This document shows, in pieces, positions 12,934 to 19,108 of a DNA stretch of 19,108 nucleotides. This DNA comes from JBHHYU01 sp046757725. Its GTDB lineage: Bacteria; Desulfobacterota; Binatia; UBA9968. The number at the start of each line of letters is the position of its first letter. Position 1 is the first letter of the stretch. The position numbers and the translations under genes were made by a program. Below the pieces are notes generated by a model. That model searched no databases. It worked only from the letters and a program-made list of their open reading frames with translations, and was not told the origin of the DNA. The stretch spans positions 1 through 19,108 of the forward strand of contig JBHHYU010000061.1 in NCBI GenBank assembly GCA_046757725.1, read 5' to 3'.

Positions 12934-15363
12934 TCATGCTCCCTCAGGTTCTCCAAACGGTGTTAGAGTCAAAATCGGCCACTCTTTCGTCTCTTTCTCC
13001 TCATGGAATAGCCGGAGAGTGTCCCCGGACTGCCATAGCTCGGTCTGGTTTCTATAGTGGGGTGAGAAAATATGGCCGGATTGCCCTGAAGGAAGCACAA
13101 ATCGAGATCCCCGCGGATCCCCAAGATCGATGACCATCCTCAAGGATGCTCCGACCACATGCTCATAGGGGTCGGAACGGCGGTAAAAGCCCATGTTGAT
13201 CGTTACACCGTCCCCAGCGGAAGGGGATGGACCCACAGAGAAAAGAGGGGCGAGGAGCTTGCTCCGGCCGAAGGGGTGATGCAATGTCCGGGTGTGCAGT
13301 TTTCCCCAGCGCCATTCTTTCATGTCGGCTCCGAAGCGGTCCGTGAGTTCTTCCATAGCCTCCCGAAGACCCTTCTCGATCCATTTTCCCCGCGGGCAGG
13401 GGTCAAACCACGGCGATTGAGGATCTTGCAAGATCCGGTCTATGGGGACAACGGACTGATTGAAGATTTCGGCATAGGTCAGGTAAAGCTCCTTTCCAAG
13501 ATCAGGTGTCAGGAGATTTTCCATCAGGTGTTGATAAAGAGCGTGGTAAAGCGTTGCTTCGAAGCTATCTTCGGAACAGTTGCCGTCCCAGCGGATCAAG
13601 CCCTCCACCGCTTCCTTGAGGGAGTTGTTGTTTCGGGCGATCTCTTCGAGTTCAGTCCTGAGGTCGTGGATCATTTTTTTGCCCTGTAGGGATACGGTAT
13701 CTTTCTGAAACCGAGGCATGTCCTCCAGGCGGAATTGTCTCTTGCTCGTTAAAAGCTCCTTGATTCGCCGGATTCGGTAGGGAGGATCAAAAAGGTCGGA
13801 GAGATAGTATGGATACGAGTCGTCCGTGATACGGTTGTTCGCCGTGGCAATGACACCTTCGGGAGGATTATAGATACGGGGCATCTCTTCGAAGGGGATC
13901 GTGCCTTTCCATTCGAACTCTCCAGTCCAGCCGGGAATGGGAAAGAGGGAGGGAGAGGGGGAGCGTATCGGAACTTTGCCCGCTAGACAGTAACCGATGT
14001 TCCCCTGGGTATCCGCAAACACATAGTTGAGGGTCGGCGCATCCTGATACGTAAGACTCTTAAGAAATTCATCCCAATCCCGTGCGCGGTTGGTTCCATC
14101 CAAGGCGCGAAGCTCCTGGCTTGGCGCATGGGCAATCCACTTGAGAGCAAGGGCGTCCTCTTTTGCAGGCTCCTCCATGAAGTCATTGATTAACGGTCCG
14201 TGACGGGTCAAGCGAATGGTTTTATTGATTTCCTTTCCGCGTCGTATCCGGATCTTCTCCGTTATGTATTCCATTTTTACCCACTGGTCGTTGGCGAGAT
14301 AGAGATCGGGTTCTATACGATGGATTCGCTCCCGGTAGAGTTCCATATCGTCACATAGGGCTGCGGTTGCCCCCCAGGCGATCCGGCGATTGCGGCCAAG
14401 GTGGACGTACGGGGATCCCGGAAGCGACGCCCCCCACACCTCGAGCCCGTTGTCTTCATTACCGGCAGGGGCGCATTTGAGATGCATGAGATACCATATT
14501 GCCGGCAGCGTCATCCTGAGATGGGGATCGTTACAAAGGATTGCGTTCCCTGTGACGGAGCGCCACGGTGCGATCACCCAATTGTTGCTTCCCTGCCCGG
14601 CTGCTGAAAAGTTGGCCTCTTGGAAGGTCCCGTTTAGAAAACGCAGAAGTCCCGGTGCGGAACCGGAAGCGGACCGGGCGATGATGGGGCCACCTTGCGG
14701 ATAGGTCGGGAATAGAGATTTCAGTTTTTCCTCTTTGCCCTGCAGTCTGGCTGCGACGGCGTTTAGGGTGAGACGCGTGAAGAGGGAAGTGGAAAGGAAC
14801 AAGGCAAATCCTTTCACGACCAGGAGACTATCCTCGGGTTGCCAGGGATCGGGCAGATAGCGGAGCAGGCGAAACTCCAGTGGCAGGCACTTGAGGTGGG
14901 TCTCTATATAGCGATTAACGCCTTTGCTATAGGCCATGAGGCGGTCAATCAATGCCTGGGGCAAAAGACTCAGAGAAGCAGATGACCATTTTCGAATCCC
15001 CATGAGGCGAATGAAATGGTCCAGGTCCGCTGTGGATCTACCCTCGAATCTGGCCGACAACTCCTTCCAGGGGAGGGGTTTGTCTCCAAGGATTTCTGCC
15101 AGTCGGCCACTGAGCAAGTTGCGGTTGAAGTCCATCTGCCATAATCTTTCCTGGGCGTGCAGGTACCCCTGGGCCATGAAAAGATCATGTTCATTTGCGG
15201 CCGAGAGGTGAGGGGTGGCGTAGGGACCCCATAGGACCTTGGCGGTGTCCTCTAAACCTGGGATCAAAATACTGCCTTGCATTTGCGGGGTGGCCTTCCG
15301 GCTCCAACGACGGAGCAGTGGCCGAAGCATCAGCGAACCCAGAGCCATAAGCGAGTTTTGCAT
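12934..15363 (-). CDS. Penicillin acylase family (Ntn-hydrolase) protein
   Basis: 809 residues, within the usual 750-850 of the family (penicillin G acylase, AHL acylases such as PvdQ/QuiP). Alpha-chain motifs: VLWGPYATPHLSAAN, FMAQGYLHAQERLWQMDFNR and LSGRLAEILG. The precursor is cut before S259 in AGQGS-NNWVIAP, making Ser the N-terminal nucleophile of the beta chain. Further motifs are NDPHLRMTLPAIWYLMHL, GASLPGSPYVHLGRNRRIAWG, RHGPLI and ATANNRITDDSYPYY. It hydrolyses an amide bond; candidates are acyl-homoserine lactones or other acyl amides, but specificity cannot be read. There is no typical signal peptide, only a short N-terminal hydrophobic part (MALGSLMLRPLL). No good ribosome binding site precedes the ATG, so a downstream start such as codon 6 is possible. 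Confidence 0.9.
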   Translation of the reverse strand: MQNSLMALGSLMLRPLLRRWSRKATPQMQGSILIPGLEDTAKVLWGPYATPHLSAANEHDLFMAQGYLHAQERLWQMDFNRNLLSGRLAEILGDKPLPWKELSARFEGRSTADLDHFIRLMGIRKWSSASLSLLPQALIDRLMAYSKGVNRYIETHLKCLPLEFRLLRYLPDPWQPEDSLLVVKGFALFLSTSLFTRLTLNAVAARLQGKEEKLKSLFPTYPQGGPIIARSASGSAPGLLRFLNGTFQEANFSAAGQGSNNWVIAPWRSVTGNAILCNDPHLRMTLPAIWYLMHLKCAPAGNEDNGLEVWGASLPGSPYVHLGRNRRIAWGATAALCDDMELYRERIHRIEPDLYLANDQWVKMEYITEKIRIRRGKEINKTIRLTRHGPLINDFMEEPAKEDALALKWIAHAPSQELRALDGTNRARDWDEFLKSLTYQDAPTLNYVFADTQGNIGYCLAGKVPIRSPSPSLFPIPGWTGEFEWKGTIPFEEMPRIYNPPEGVIATANNRITDDSYPYYLSDLFDPPYRIRRIKELLTSKRQFRLEDMPRFQKDTVSLQGKKMIHDLRTELEEIARNNNSLKEAVEGLIRWDGNCSEDSFEATLYHALYQHLMENLLTPDLGKELYLTYAEIFNQSVVPIDRILQDPQSPWFDPCPRGKWIEKGLREAMEELTDRFGADMKEWRWGKLHTRTLHHPFGRSKLLAPLFSVGPSPSAGDGVTINMGFYRRSDPYEHVVGASLRMVIDLGDPRGSRFVLPSGQSGHIFSPHYRNQTELWQSGDTLRLFHEEKETKEWPILTLTPFGEPEGA

Positions 15364-15401
15364 TGTGTGTTTGGAGGATGGAGGACAGGACCTCGCTCCG
15401 G

Positions 15402-15441
15402 TTAATCGCTACGGGTTAATTCCCCGCAGCTTGCTGCGGGG
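15402..15441 (+). repeat. REP-like repeat, copy C (5' portion with full palindrome)
   Basis: The first 35 bases are identical to the starts of the 102-bp repeats at 8513 and 18947. It then continues to complete the perfect palindrome CCCCGCAGCTTGCTGCGGGG (15422-15441), which those copies have lost. It lies upstream of the penicillin-acylase gene, with 15364-15715 otherwise holding only a possible gene remnant. Confidence 0.75.
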
Positions 15442-15511
15442 TAGTTCATTTTTCCGAGCGGAAGGATCTCCCATGGGTTAGCTCACTAAGAAGTTCATAC
15501 GATTTTGTTGT

Positions 15512-15707
15512 TTAGCCCAGCATGACGGTAAAGGCAAGGCGCTTGGCCTCCGCAAGCGGCTCGGATTCCCACGTTGCAGGCCCCATCGACATACGCATCT
15601 CCACGAAGGGACCGCGAGAGCCAGCCGTTATCAGGAATCATAAGAATGTCATGATACCAATAACTCATTACGAGCTTGATCCCTGCCTTGTTTGGTGGTA
15701 ATCGCAA
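15512..15707 (-). pseudogene. Possible remnant of a small gene, frameshifted
   Basis: Two open minus-strand stretches in different frames look protein-like. The upstream one (from about 15707) includes GIKLVMSYWYHDILMIPDNGW. The downstream one (15637-15512) reads SRGPFVEMRMSMGPATWESE, then PLAEAKRLAFTVMLG and TAA. The SYWYHD...DNGW pattern is reminiscent of the C-terminal part of SnoaL/NTF2-like proteins, but this is a weak recollection. A frameshift near 15620-15640 would join them. It may instead be chance reading frames. Confidence 0.25.
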
Positions 15708-15715
15708 GTACCGCT

Positions 15716-16714
15716 ATGGAGATAGATATCGAGTTCAACTCGGGCGCGCAGTTACCTTTGCATGCGATCCCTCACCTGGCCCGCCTGGCCGAGACTCACG
15801 GATTCGGTTGCGCGTGGGGAGGCGAAGCCAACAATAAAGATCTTACCGTCATGCTTGCTGCGATCGCAGCAGTGACCACACGTCTCAAGATCGGTTCCGC
15901 AGTCTATCACATTCTAGGTCGTACGCCCGCTACTCTTGCCCTCCAGGCCGTCGGACTCGACGAGCTGTCCCAAGGCCGGTTCCTCTTGGGGATCGGTGTG
16001 TCCAATCCGACGATAGCAAAATGGCATGGTGTCCCTTTTGATCACCCTATTGGCCGGGTACGAGAGTATCTGGAGGTCGTTCGGCTGGCCATGGGAGGAG
16101 AAAAACTGCAGTTCGATGGGAAGTTTTTTTCAGCACATGGTTTTAAGTTGGCCTTTAAACCGCAGGCTAGGGCGGTGCCCGTCTATCTCGCGGCCTTTGG
16201 TCCTAGAATGAGCCGGGAGGCCGGAAGGCTCACTGACGGCGTGCTGATCAATATGGCCAATCCAGGGGAGATCGGACGCATTGCCGAGGAAGTACGGGCA
16301 GGTGCCAAAGAGGTAGGAAAAAGGCCGGATGCCATCGAGATCATTTGTAAAGTGCGTTGTTCGGTAGCGCAAAATCATGCCATGGCCCGCAACGCTCTTA
16401 GTCGCTTGCTCACCTATTATGTCTTGGCGGACTACTACCGGGACCTTTTGAAGCGCATGGGATTTGCCTCTGAAGTAGAGGCGATGCGCACCGCGTGGCA
16501 GACACGAGGGTTTCATGCAGCCAGAGCATTGATTACCGATCGGCTTTTCGATGGATTGCCCCTCATCTCTGCAAACAGCGTAATGGAAGTTAAGGAGAAG
16601 ATCCGACCCTACCAGGAAGCCGGCGTGAATCGACTTATCCTACCCTACGTCCCTGCCTCCGAGGATGTCGTAGGGGAGATGGAGGGGTTTATCTCCGGCT
16701 GGGGTGGGCCGTGA
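15716..16714 (+). CDS. Luciferase-like (LLM) flavin/F420-dependent oxidoreductase
   Basis: 332 residues with the TIM-barrel pattern of the bacterial luciferase/methylene-tetrahydromethanopterin reductase superfamily: LARLAETHGFGCAWGGE, LAAIAAVTTRLKIGSAVYHI, RTPATLALQAVGLDELSQGR, FLLGIGVSNP and FDHPIGRVREYLEVVRLAM, then VPVYLAAFGPRMSREAGRLT and DGVLIN. This branch includes many F420-dependent reductases as well as FMN monooxygenases; cofactor and substrate cannot be decided here. The ATG at 15716 is chosen because family members start like MEIDIEF; in-frame TTG/GTG codons at 15692-15697 lack a ribosome binding site. It precedes a RidA-family gene in the same direction. Confidence 0.88.
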   Translation: MEIDIEFNSGAQLPLHAIPHLARLAETHGFGCAWGGEANNKDLTVMLAAIAAVTTRLKIGSAVYHILGRTPATLALQAVGLDELSQGRFLLGIGVSNPTIAKWHGVPFDHPIGRVREYLEVVRLAMGGEKLQFDGKFFSAHGFKLAFKPQARAVPVYLAAFGPRMSREAGRLTDGVLINMANPGEIGRIAEEVRAGAKEVGKRPDAIEIICKVRCSVAQNHAMARNALSRLLTYYVLADYYRDLLKRMGFASEVEAMRTAWQTRGFHAARALITDRLFDGLPLISANSVMEVKEKIRPYQEAGVNRLILPYVPASEDVVGEMEGFISGWGGP

Positions 16715-16858
16715 GATGACGTGTATCCTTAAAAAGCGCATTGCTCCTATACCTCTTTTGGTGAAACTTCAATTCCCGAAGACAGAGGCAGGGTTTCCTT
16801 AAGCCCGATTGCATGTCACACCAACCATGACACGACGAACACTTTGAGGGAGGCTACG

Positions 16859-17260
16859 ATGTCTTTTGAACTGCTGAATCCTGATGGACTGGAGAGCCCC
16901 GTAGGCTATTCTCACGTGGCCGCTATCGCATCCGGTAAAATGGTCTTTGTTGCGGGCCAGGCGCCGTTTGATCCTAGTGGATCTGTGGTGGGTAAGGGTG
17001 ATTTCGTGGCCCAGTTCCGCCAGGTTATGAGTAATTTGAGACTGGCTGTCGAAGGGGTGGGAGGTCATCCCGACCAGTTTGCGATTCTTACCATCTATGT
17101 TACCGATTTGCAGGCCTACTTGACGAATAAAAAGCCCATCGGGGTCGCTTACCAAAATGTTTTTGGCAGGCACTTTCCCGCCATTACGCTGGTAGAGGTC
17201 AAAAGCCTTTATCATCCCGACTGTATGGTGGAAATCAGCGGTATGGCCGTGGTCGATTGA
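16859..17260 (+). CDS. RidA/YjgF/UK114 family protein
   Basis: 133 residues with the RidA fold signature: VGYSHVAAIASGKMVFVAGQ, APFDPSGSVVGKGDFVAQFR, QVMSNLRLAVEGVGGHPDQF, ILTIYVTDLQAYL and FPAITLVEVKSL. RidA proteins form trimers, and true RidA hydrolyses reactive enamine/imine intermediates using a conserved arginine; that arginine (usually in an R-A/P-A motif near the end of the protein) is not obvious, the matching place reading HFPAITLVEVKSL, so this is more likely another RidA subgroup. The ATG at 16859 has GGGAGG upstream. It follows the LLM oxidoreductase by 144 bp and may be cotranscribed, a pairing also seen in pyrimidine-degradation (RutA/RutC) loci. Confidence 0.88.
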   Translation: MSFELLNPDGLESPVGYSHVAAIASGKMVFVAGQAPFDPSGSVVGKGDFVAQFRQVMSNLRLAVEGVGGHPDQFAILTIYVTDLQAYLTNKKPIGVAYQNVFGRHFPAITLVEVKSLYHPDCMVEISGMAVVD

Positions 17261-17291
17261 TGCCAATCCCTCCCTTCAGGCCGTTTTTCCT

Positions 17292-17313
17292 ATGACGGGA
17301 GTCTTCTCGTCAT
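17292..17313 (+). terminator. Hairpin after the RidA gene
   Basis: ATGACGGGA pairs with TCTCGTCAT around GTCT, nine pairs with one wobble, 31 bases past the stop codon. No clear U-run follows (GACAACTTTCTG), so it is at best a weak intrinsic terminator. Confidence 0.35.
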
Positions 17314-17351
17314 GACAACTTTCTGTTCCATGTTTTGCAAATTTTGTCTGA

Positions 17352-17364
17352 GTTTGTCACAAAC
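17352..17364. promoter_or_regulatory. Palindrome upstream of the sigma-54 promoter, candidate enhancer site
   Basis: GTTTGTCACAAAC is a perfect 6-bp inverted repeat around C, about 50 bases before the -24 element. Sigma-54 activators of the NtrC class usually bind dyads at such distances upstream. TTTGCAAA at 17334-17341 is a second small palindrome. Confidence 0.4.
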
Positions 17365-17413
17365 TTCCCCGGGCGTATTTACTACATCAACGTAATTTTA
17401 GGTAGTTATAAGC

Positions 17414-17430
17414 TTGGCATGGCTATTGCT
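17414..17430 (+). promoter_or_regulatory. Sigma-54 (RpoN) promoter
   Basis: TTGGCATGGCTATTGCT matches the -24/-12 consensus TTGGCACG-N4-TTGC[AT] at every defined position but one (T for C). The GG at 17416-17417 and GC at 17428-17429 are separated by the required ten bases. Transcription should start near 17441, shortly before the small gene at 17474. Confidence 0.8.
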
Positions 17431-17473
17431 TTCTGAGAAAGAAGGGTAGCTTTTTCGTATGTGGGAGGCCTTA

Positions 17474-17683
17474 GTGAAGCTTATAACAGATAATCAAACA
17501 ATTGAGAGACGATCCGAAATTGATTCTTTTGATGACGTAACGGAAGCAGAAATTATCTGTCTTTGGCACTCCTTTAAGGCTACCGGACTTTCAGAGGATC
17601 AGGCCTGGAACGCTATTGTCACAGGAATGGCCCTTGATATGGCCTTCGCCCGCAGCAAAAATCTGCCTCAGGCCGATCACTAA
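17474..17683 (+). CDS. Small unknown protein behind a sigma-54 promoter
   Basis: 69 residues from the GTG at 17474, chosen because GGGAGG lies five bases upstream (17463-17468). An ATG at 17459 in the same frame would add five residues but has a poorly placed ribosome binding site. The protein is acidic and mostly helical: SEIDSFDDVTEAEIICLWHS, then FKATGLSEDQAWNAIVTGMA and LDMAFARSKNLPQ. No family is recognised, and there is neither signal peptide nor metal-binding motif. Its promoter implies expression under control of an RpoN activator, for example nitrogen, stress or motility signals. The unusual promoter supports it being a real gene. Confidence 0.6.
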   Translation: MKLITDNQTIERRSEIDSFDDVTEAEIICLWHSFKATGLSEDQAWNAIVTGMALDMAFARSKNLPQADH

Positions 17684-17800
17684 GACCCTAACTCGCTTGT
17701 AGTTGTTTTCTCCGTTAACCGACACCGGTTGGCGCCGTTCCCATCGCTGAAAGAGTGCAAAAAGATTGCGATGCCGCTGGCGTCCCGGTAGGGAACGCCT

Positions 17801-18310
17801 TCAGGTTTGATCCGCCTGGGGATCTGCCCGCATGATCAGGTCCACAAGAGCCTCCTTGTGGCGAGCTTCGGTGGCCAAAATACTCCTCAGAAAAGTGCCG
17901 ATCTCCGGCGCCTGCTCTGCCAGGAGGGCCGACGATTCGAGGAGGTTACTTTCTATTGCCTTCTGGTCCTCAATGTCCCGTCTGATTCTCTCCCAATGAT
18001 TTTTCCCGGATTTGATCCCGGCTGACGGTTTTTCCACTGTTCCGTGTAACCTTAAAATGGTTTCACTGATGAGGTTGACATTTTTCTGTTTTTGAAGAGC
18101 CATCTGGCGGAGGCGCTGGGCTACATGAGGGTAAGGGGCATCTCCTGCATGGGCGTCGATCTGTTCAACGAGGCAGGATAAGTCGAGACAGAGAACCTTA
18201 AGAACGCATACCGGATCGACGGTTCTGAGTTTTCTGTTGTCGACAAACGTAGTTTTGAGATTTGTCCGTAGTTTTTTAAACAGATCGACTATCACCTCGT
18301 ATCTCTTCAC
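17801..18310 (-). CDS. Uncharacterised helical protein, possibly ferritin-like
   Basis: 169 residues, almost wholly helical. Segments with ferritin/rubrerythrin-like spacing are LDLSCLVEQIDAHAG, then HWERIRRDIEDQKAIESNLL, then FLRSILATEARHKEALVDLI; the last has an ExxH motif typical of diiron helices, but only some expected Glu/His ligands can be placed, so a metal site is not certain. No signal peptide. It appears to start with GTG at 18308-18310, where GAAAG sits too close; a GTG five codons later is an alternative. It stands alone on the minus strand between the small sigma-54-driven gene and rpoZ; a role in iron or oxidative stress would be inference only. Confidence 0.6.
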   Translation of the reverse strand: MKRYEVIVDLFKKLRTNLKTTFVDNRKLRTVDPVCVLKVLCLDLSCLVEQIDAHAGDAPYPHVAQRLRQMALQKQKNVNLISETILRLHGTVEKPSAGIKSGKNHWERIRRDIEDQKAIESNLLESSALLAEQAPEIGTFLRSILATEARHKEALVDLIMRADPQADQT

Positions 18311-18365
18311 CTTTCAACAAATAGGGCCCATAGGGGGTCTTGTCAAGATCAAAACCAGGAAGGGC

Positions 18366-18421
18366 GTAGAAAGTGTGGTTCTCCAGTTAGGCGCAGCGGG
18401 CCCGCTCCTCAGTGGGAGCCG
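18366..18421 (+). repeat. Dispersed structured repeat, copy 3 (partial)
   Basis: Aligns with the 5' part of 12774-12871 through GTGGTT-CTC-AGTTAGGCGCAG. It then has its own hairpins: AGCGGGCCCGCT is a perfect palindrome, and GCTCC-TCAGTG-GGAGC a stem-loop. Nearby, CCTAACCGGTTAGG (18451-18464) is another perfect palindrome. No gene lies between 18311 and 18667. Confidence 0.55.
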
Positions 18422-18493
18422 ATAGACCTCTACTTCTCTGCCCCTAAGCCCCTAACCGGTTAGGCCCATTTCCCTGAAGTTGCTCCAGTGTCG

Positions 18494-18577
18494 GACGCTT
18501 CCCTATCTTCAGAGCCTACGCCCTGCGCCGTGCACCCATGCATCCGGTTCCGAGGGAGCTTGACTCCTGAGGAACCG
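18494..18577 (-). repeat. Dispersed structured repeat, copy 4 (reverse orientation)
   Basis: Read on the minus strand it aligns with 62-130: a stem CGGTTCC/GGAACCG, then GGAT-N-C-N-TGGGTGCACGGC, then a degenerate CAGGG and GAAGA-AGGG block. Its stem differs from copy 1 (GGTTTC/GAAACC) by changes on both sides that keep pairing. It carries about ten extra bases in the hairpin, forming an inner GGAG/CTCC stem. Confidence 0.55.
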
Positions 18578-18605
18578 CACTGTTTAACGGAGAGTCGTGC
18601 AACTG

Positions 18606-18634
18606 TTGACGGGGGAAAAAAAGTCTGTTTTAAT
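18606..18634 (+). promoter_or_regulatory. Sigma-70 promoter for rpoZ
   Basis: TTGACG (18606-18611), 5/6 to the -35 consensus, is followed at 16-17 bases by an AT-rich TTTAATATA (18628-18636) that can serve as -10. The predicted start is about 25-30 bases before the GTG start of rpoZ. Confidence 0.6.
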
Positions 18635-18667
18635 ATAGAGCGATAATTCAAACTGTGAGGTAAATTT

Positions 18668-18874
18668 GTGGCACGTATTACCGTGGAAGATTGTCTCGAG
18701 AAGATCCCGGACCGATTTGAATTAGTTATCCTTGCTTCCGAGAGGGCGAAGCAGCTCTTCAAAGGGGCAAAGCCTCTGATCGATTCCGAGAACCGAGAGG
18801 TGGTTGTAGCCCTCAGAGAGATTGCAGCAGGTGTGGTAAGAAAGGCCCCCAAACAGATCGAAGCCCCGGAGTGA
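18668..18874 (+). CDS. rpoZ: RNA polymerase omega subunit
   Basis: 68 residues starting with GTG (M-A-R-I-T-V-E-D-C-L), the standard omega opening. The conserved core follows: IPDRFELVILASERAKQL, then EVVVALREIAAG near the C-terminus. Omega binds the beta' subunit and helps assemble RNA polymerase; in many bacteria it is also part of the ppGpp site. The usual upstream neighbour gmk is absent, and the gene has its own sigma-70 promoter, so it appears to be a stand-alone transcript. GAGG lies seven bases before the start. The length is at the short end for the family but the core is complete. Confidence 0.93.
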   Translation: MARITVEDCLEKIPDRFELVILASERAKQLFKGAKPLIDSENREVVVALREIAAGVVRKAPKQIEAPE

Positions 18875-18946
18875 CGTTTACCCCGTACCACAGAAGGCCC
18901 CGTGCGTAAGCCCGTGGTATAGGGTTCGCCGGAATCCGTCCTATCT

Positions 18947-19048
18947 TTTAATCGCTACGGGTTAATTCCCCGCAGCTTGCTGGGTAAAAACAGCTAAACT
19001 GTTTGCAGCTATCGGTTAAAATGTGGCTTACGGAAACGGCAAAACGAT
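18947..19048 (+). repeat. 102-bp dispersed repeat, copy B
   Basis: Differs from 8513-8614 by three substitutions and no gap. One change lies in the loop of the AAACAG-CTAAA-CTGTTT hairpin, so the stem is kept. The same 35-base start is found at 15402. It lies 72 bases downstream of rpoZ; the remaining bases to the window end show no gene. Confidence 0.8.
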
Positions 19049-19108
19049 GACTGGCCCTGTGGAATAGTACTTCGGGAGCAAAATAACCGCCGGGCGACTC
19101 GATATTCC

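Noticed and set aside
12934..15363. Naming the penicillin-acylase-family gene as an AHL acylase
   Set aside because: The Ntn-hydrolase motifs are clear but substrate specificity in this family cannot be read from sequence motifs alone, and there is no quorum-sensing gene nearby.
18379..18464. Integron attC site suggested by GTTAGGC and CCTAAC motifs
   Set aside because: The core motifs are in the wrong order for an attC site (GTTRRRY before RYYYAAC on both strands) and the inner L sites are missing. No integrase is present.
18460..18891. 143-residue minus-strand frame over rpoZ
   Set aside because: It covers rpoZ in antisense and a repeat copy, and the translation is low in recognisable features. 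The omega-subunit match on the plus strand is clear.
1..19108. CRISPR arrays, tRNA and rRNA genes
   Set aside because: No regularly spaced direct repeats, cloverleaf-like sequences or rRNA-like blocks were found on reading both strands; the repeated sequences are dispersed, not arrayed.

Overview
The window looks like a Gram-negative bacterial chromosome of moderate GC content. The taxon cannot be fixed from sequence alone. An exported c-type cytochrome, a Tat-exported hydrolase, a sigma-54 promoter, an omega subunit (rpoZ) and above all an apparent selenocysteine peroxiredoxin suggest Desulfobacterota/Deltaproteobacteria or a neighbouring lineage such as NC10. This is inference. No rRNA, tRNA, CRISPR array or intact transposase was seen.

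Layout. Bases 1-1500 are accessory: a dispersed repeat, a 137-bp MITE-like element with perfect 16-bp terminal inverted repeats, an intact RelE/ParE-like toxin with its small partner, and a second toxin-antitoxin locus whose toxin is reduced by an internal deletion while its HTH antitoxin remains intact. Bases 1600-4500 hold an uncharacterised protein with a hydrophobic C-terminus, a GFA-family zinc protein, and a divergent PolX DNA polymerase with a PHP domain.

Bases 4500-9250 (all minus strand) encode five proteins that each carry an export signal: a Tat-exported dienelactone-hydrolase-like protein, a beta-propeller protein, a metallo-beta-lactamase-fold hydrolase, a cytochrome c'/c556, and a peroxiredoxin. 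The peroxiredoxin's catalytic residue is encoded by an in-frame TGA followed at the expected distance by a SECIS-like hairpin. Just upstream, bases 9393-12695 form a tightly coupled three-gene signalling unit: a PstS-like binding protein, a membrane histidine kinase and a NarL-type response regulator, behind a good sigma-70 promoter. A penicillin-acylase-family Ntn hydrolase follows (12934-15363).

The right end is mainly plus strand: a luciferase-like flavin/F420 oxidoreductase, a RidA-family protein, a small unknown protein behind a near-consensus sigma-54 promoter with an upstream palindrome, a minus-strand ferritin-like unknown, and rpoZ with its own promoter.

Two dispersed repeat families run through the intergenic spaces. 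One has 102-bp copies at 8513 and 18947 plus a 5' portion at 15402. The other has GC-rich structured copies at 62, 12774, 18366 and (reversed) 18494. The most notable item is the TGA-containing exported peroxiredoxin, which would be missed or split in two by ordinary gene calling.
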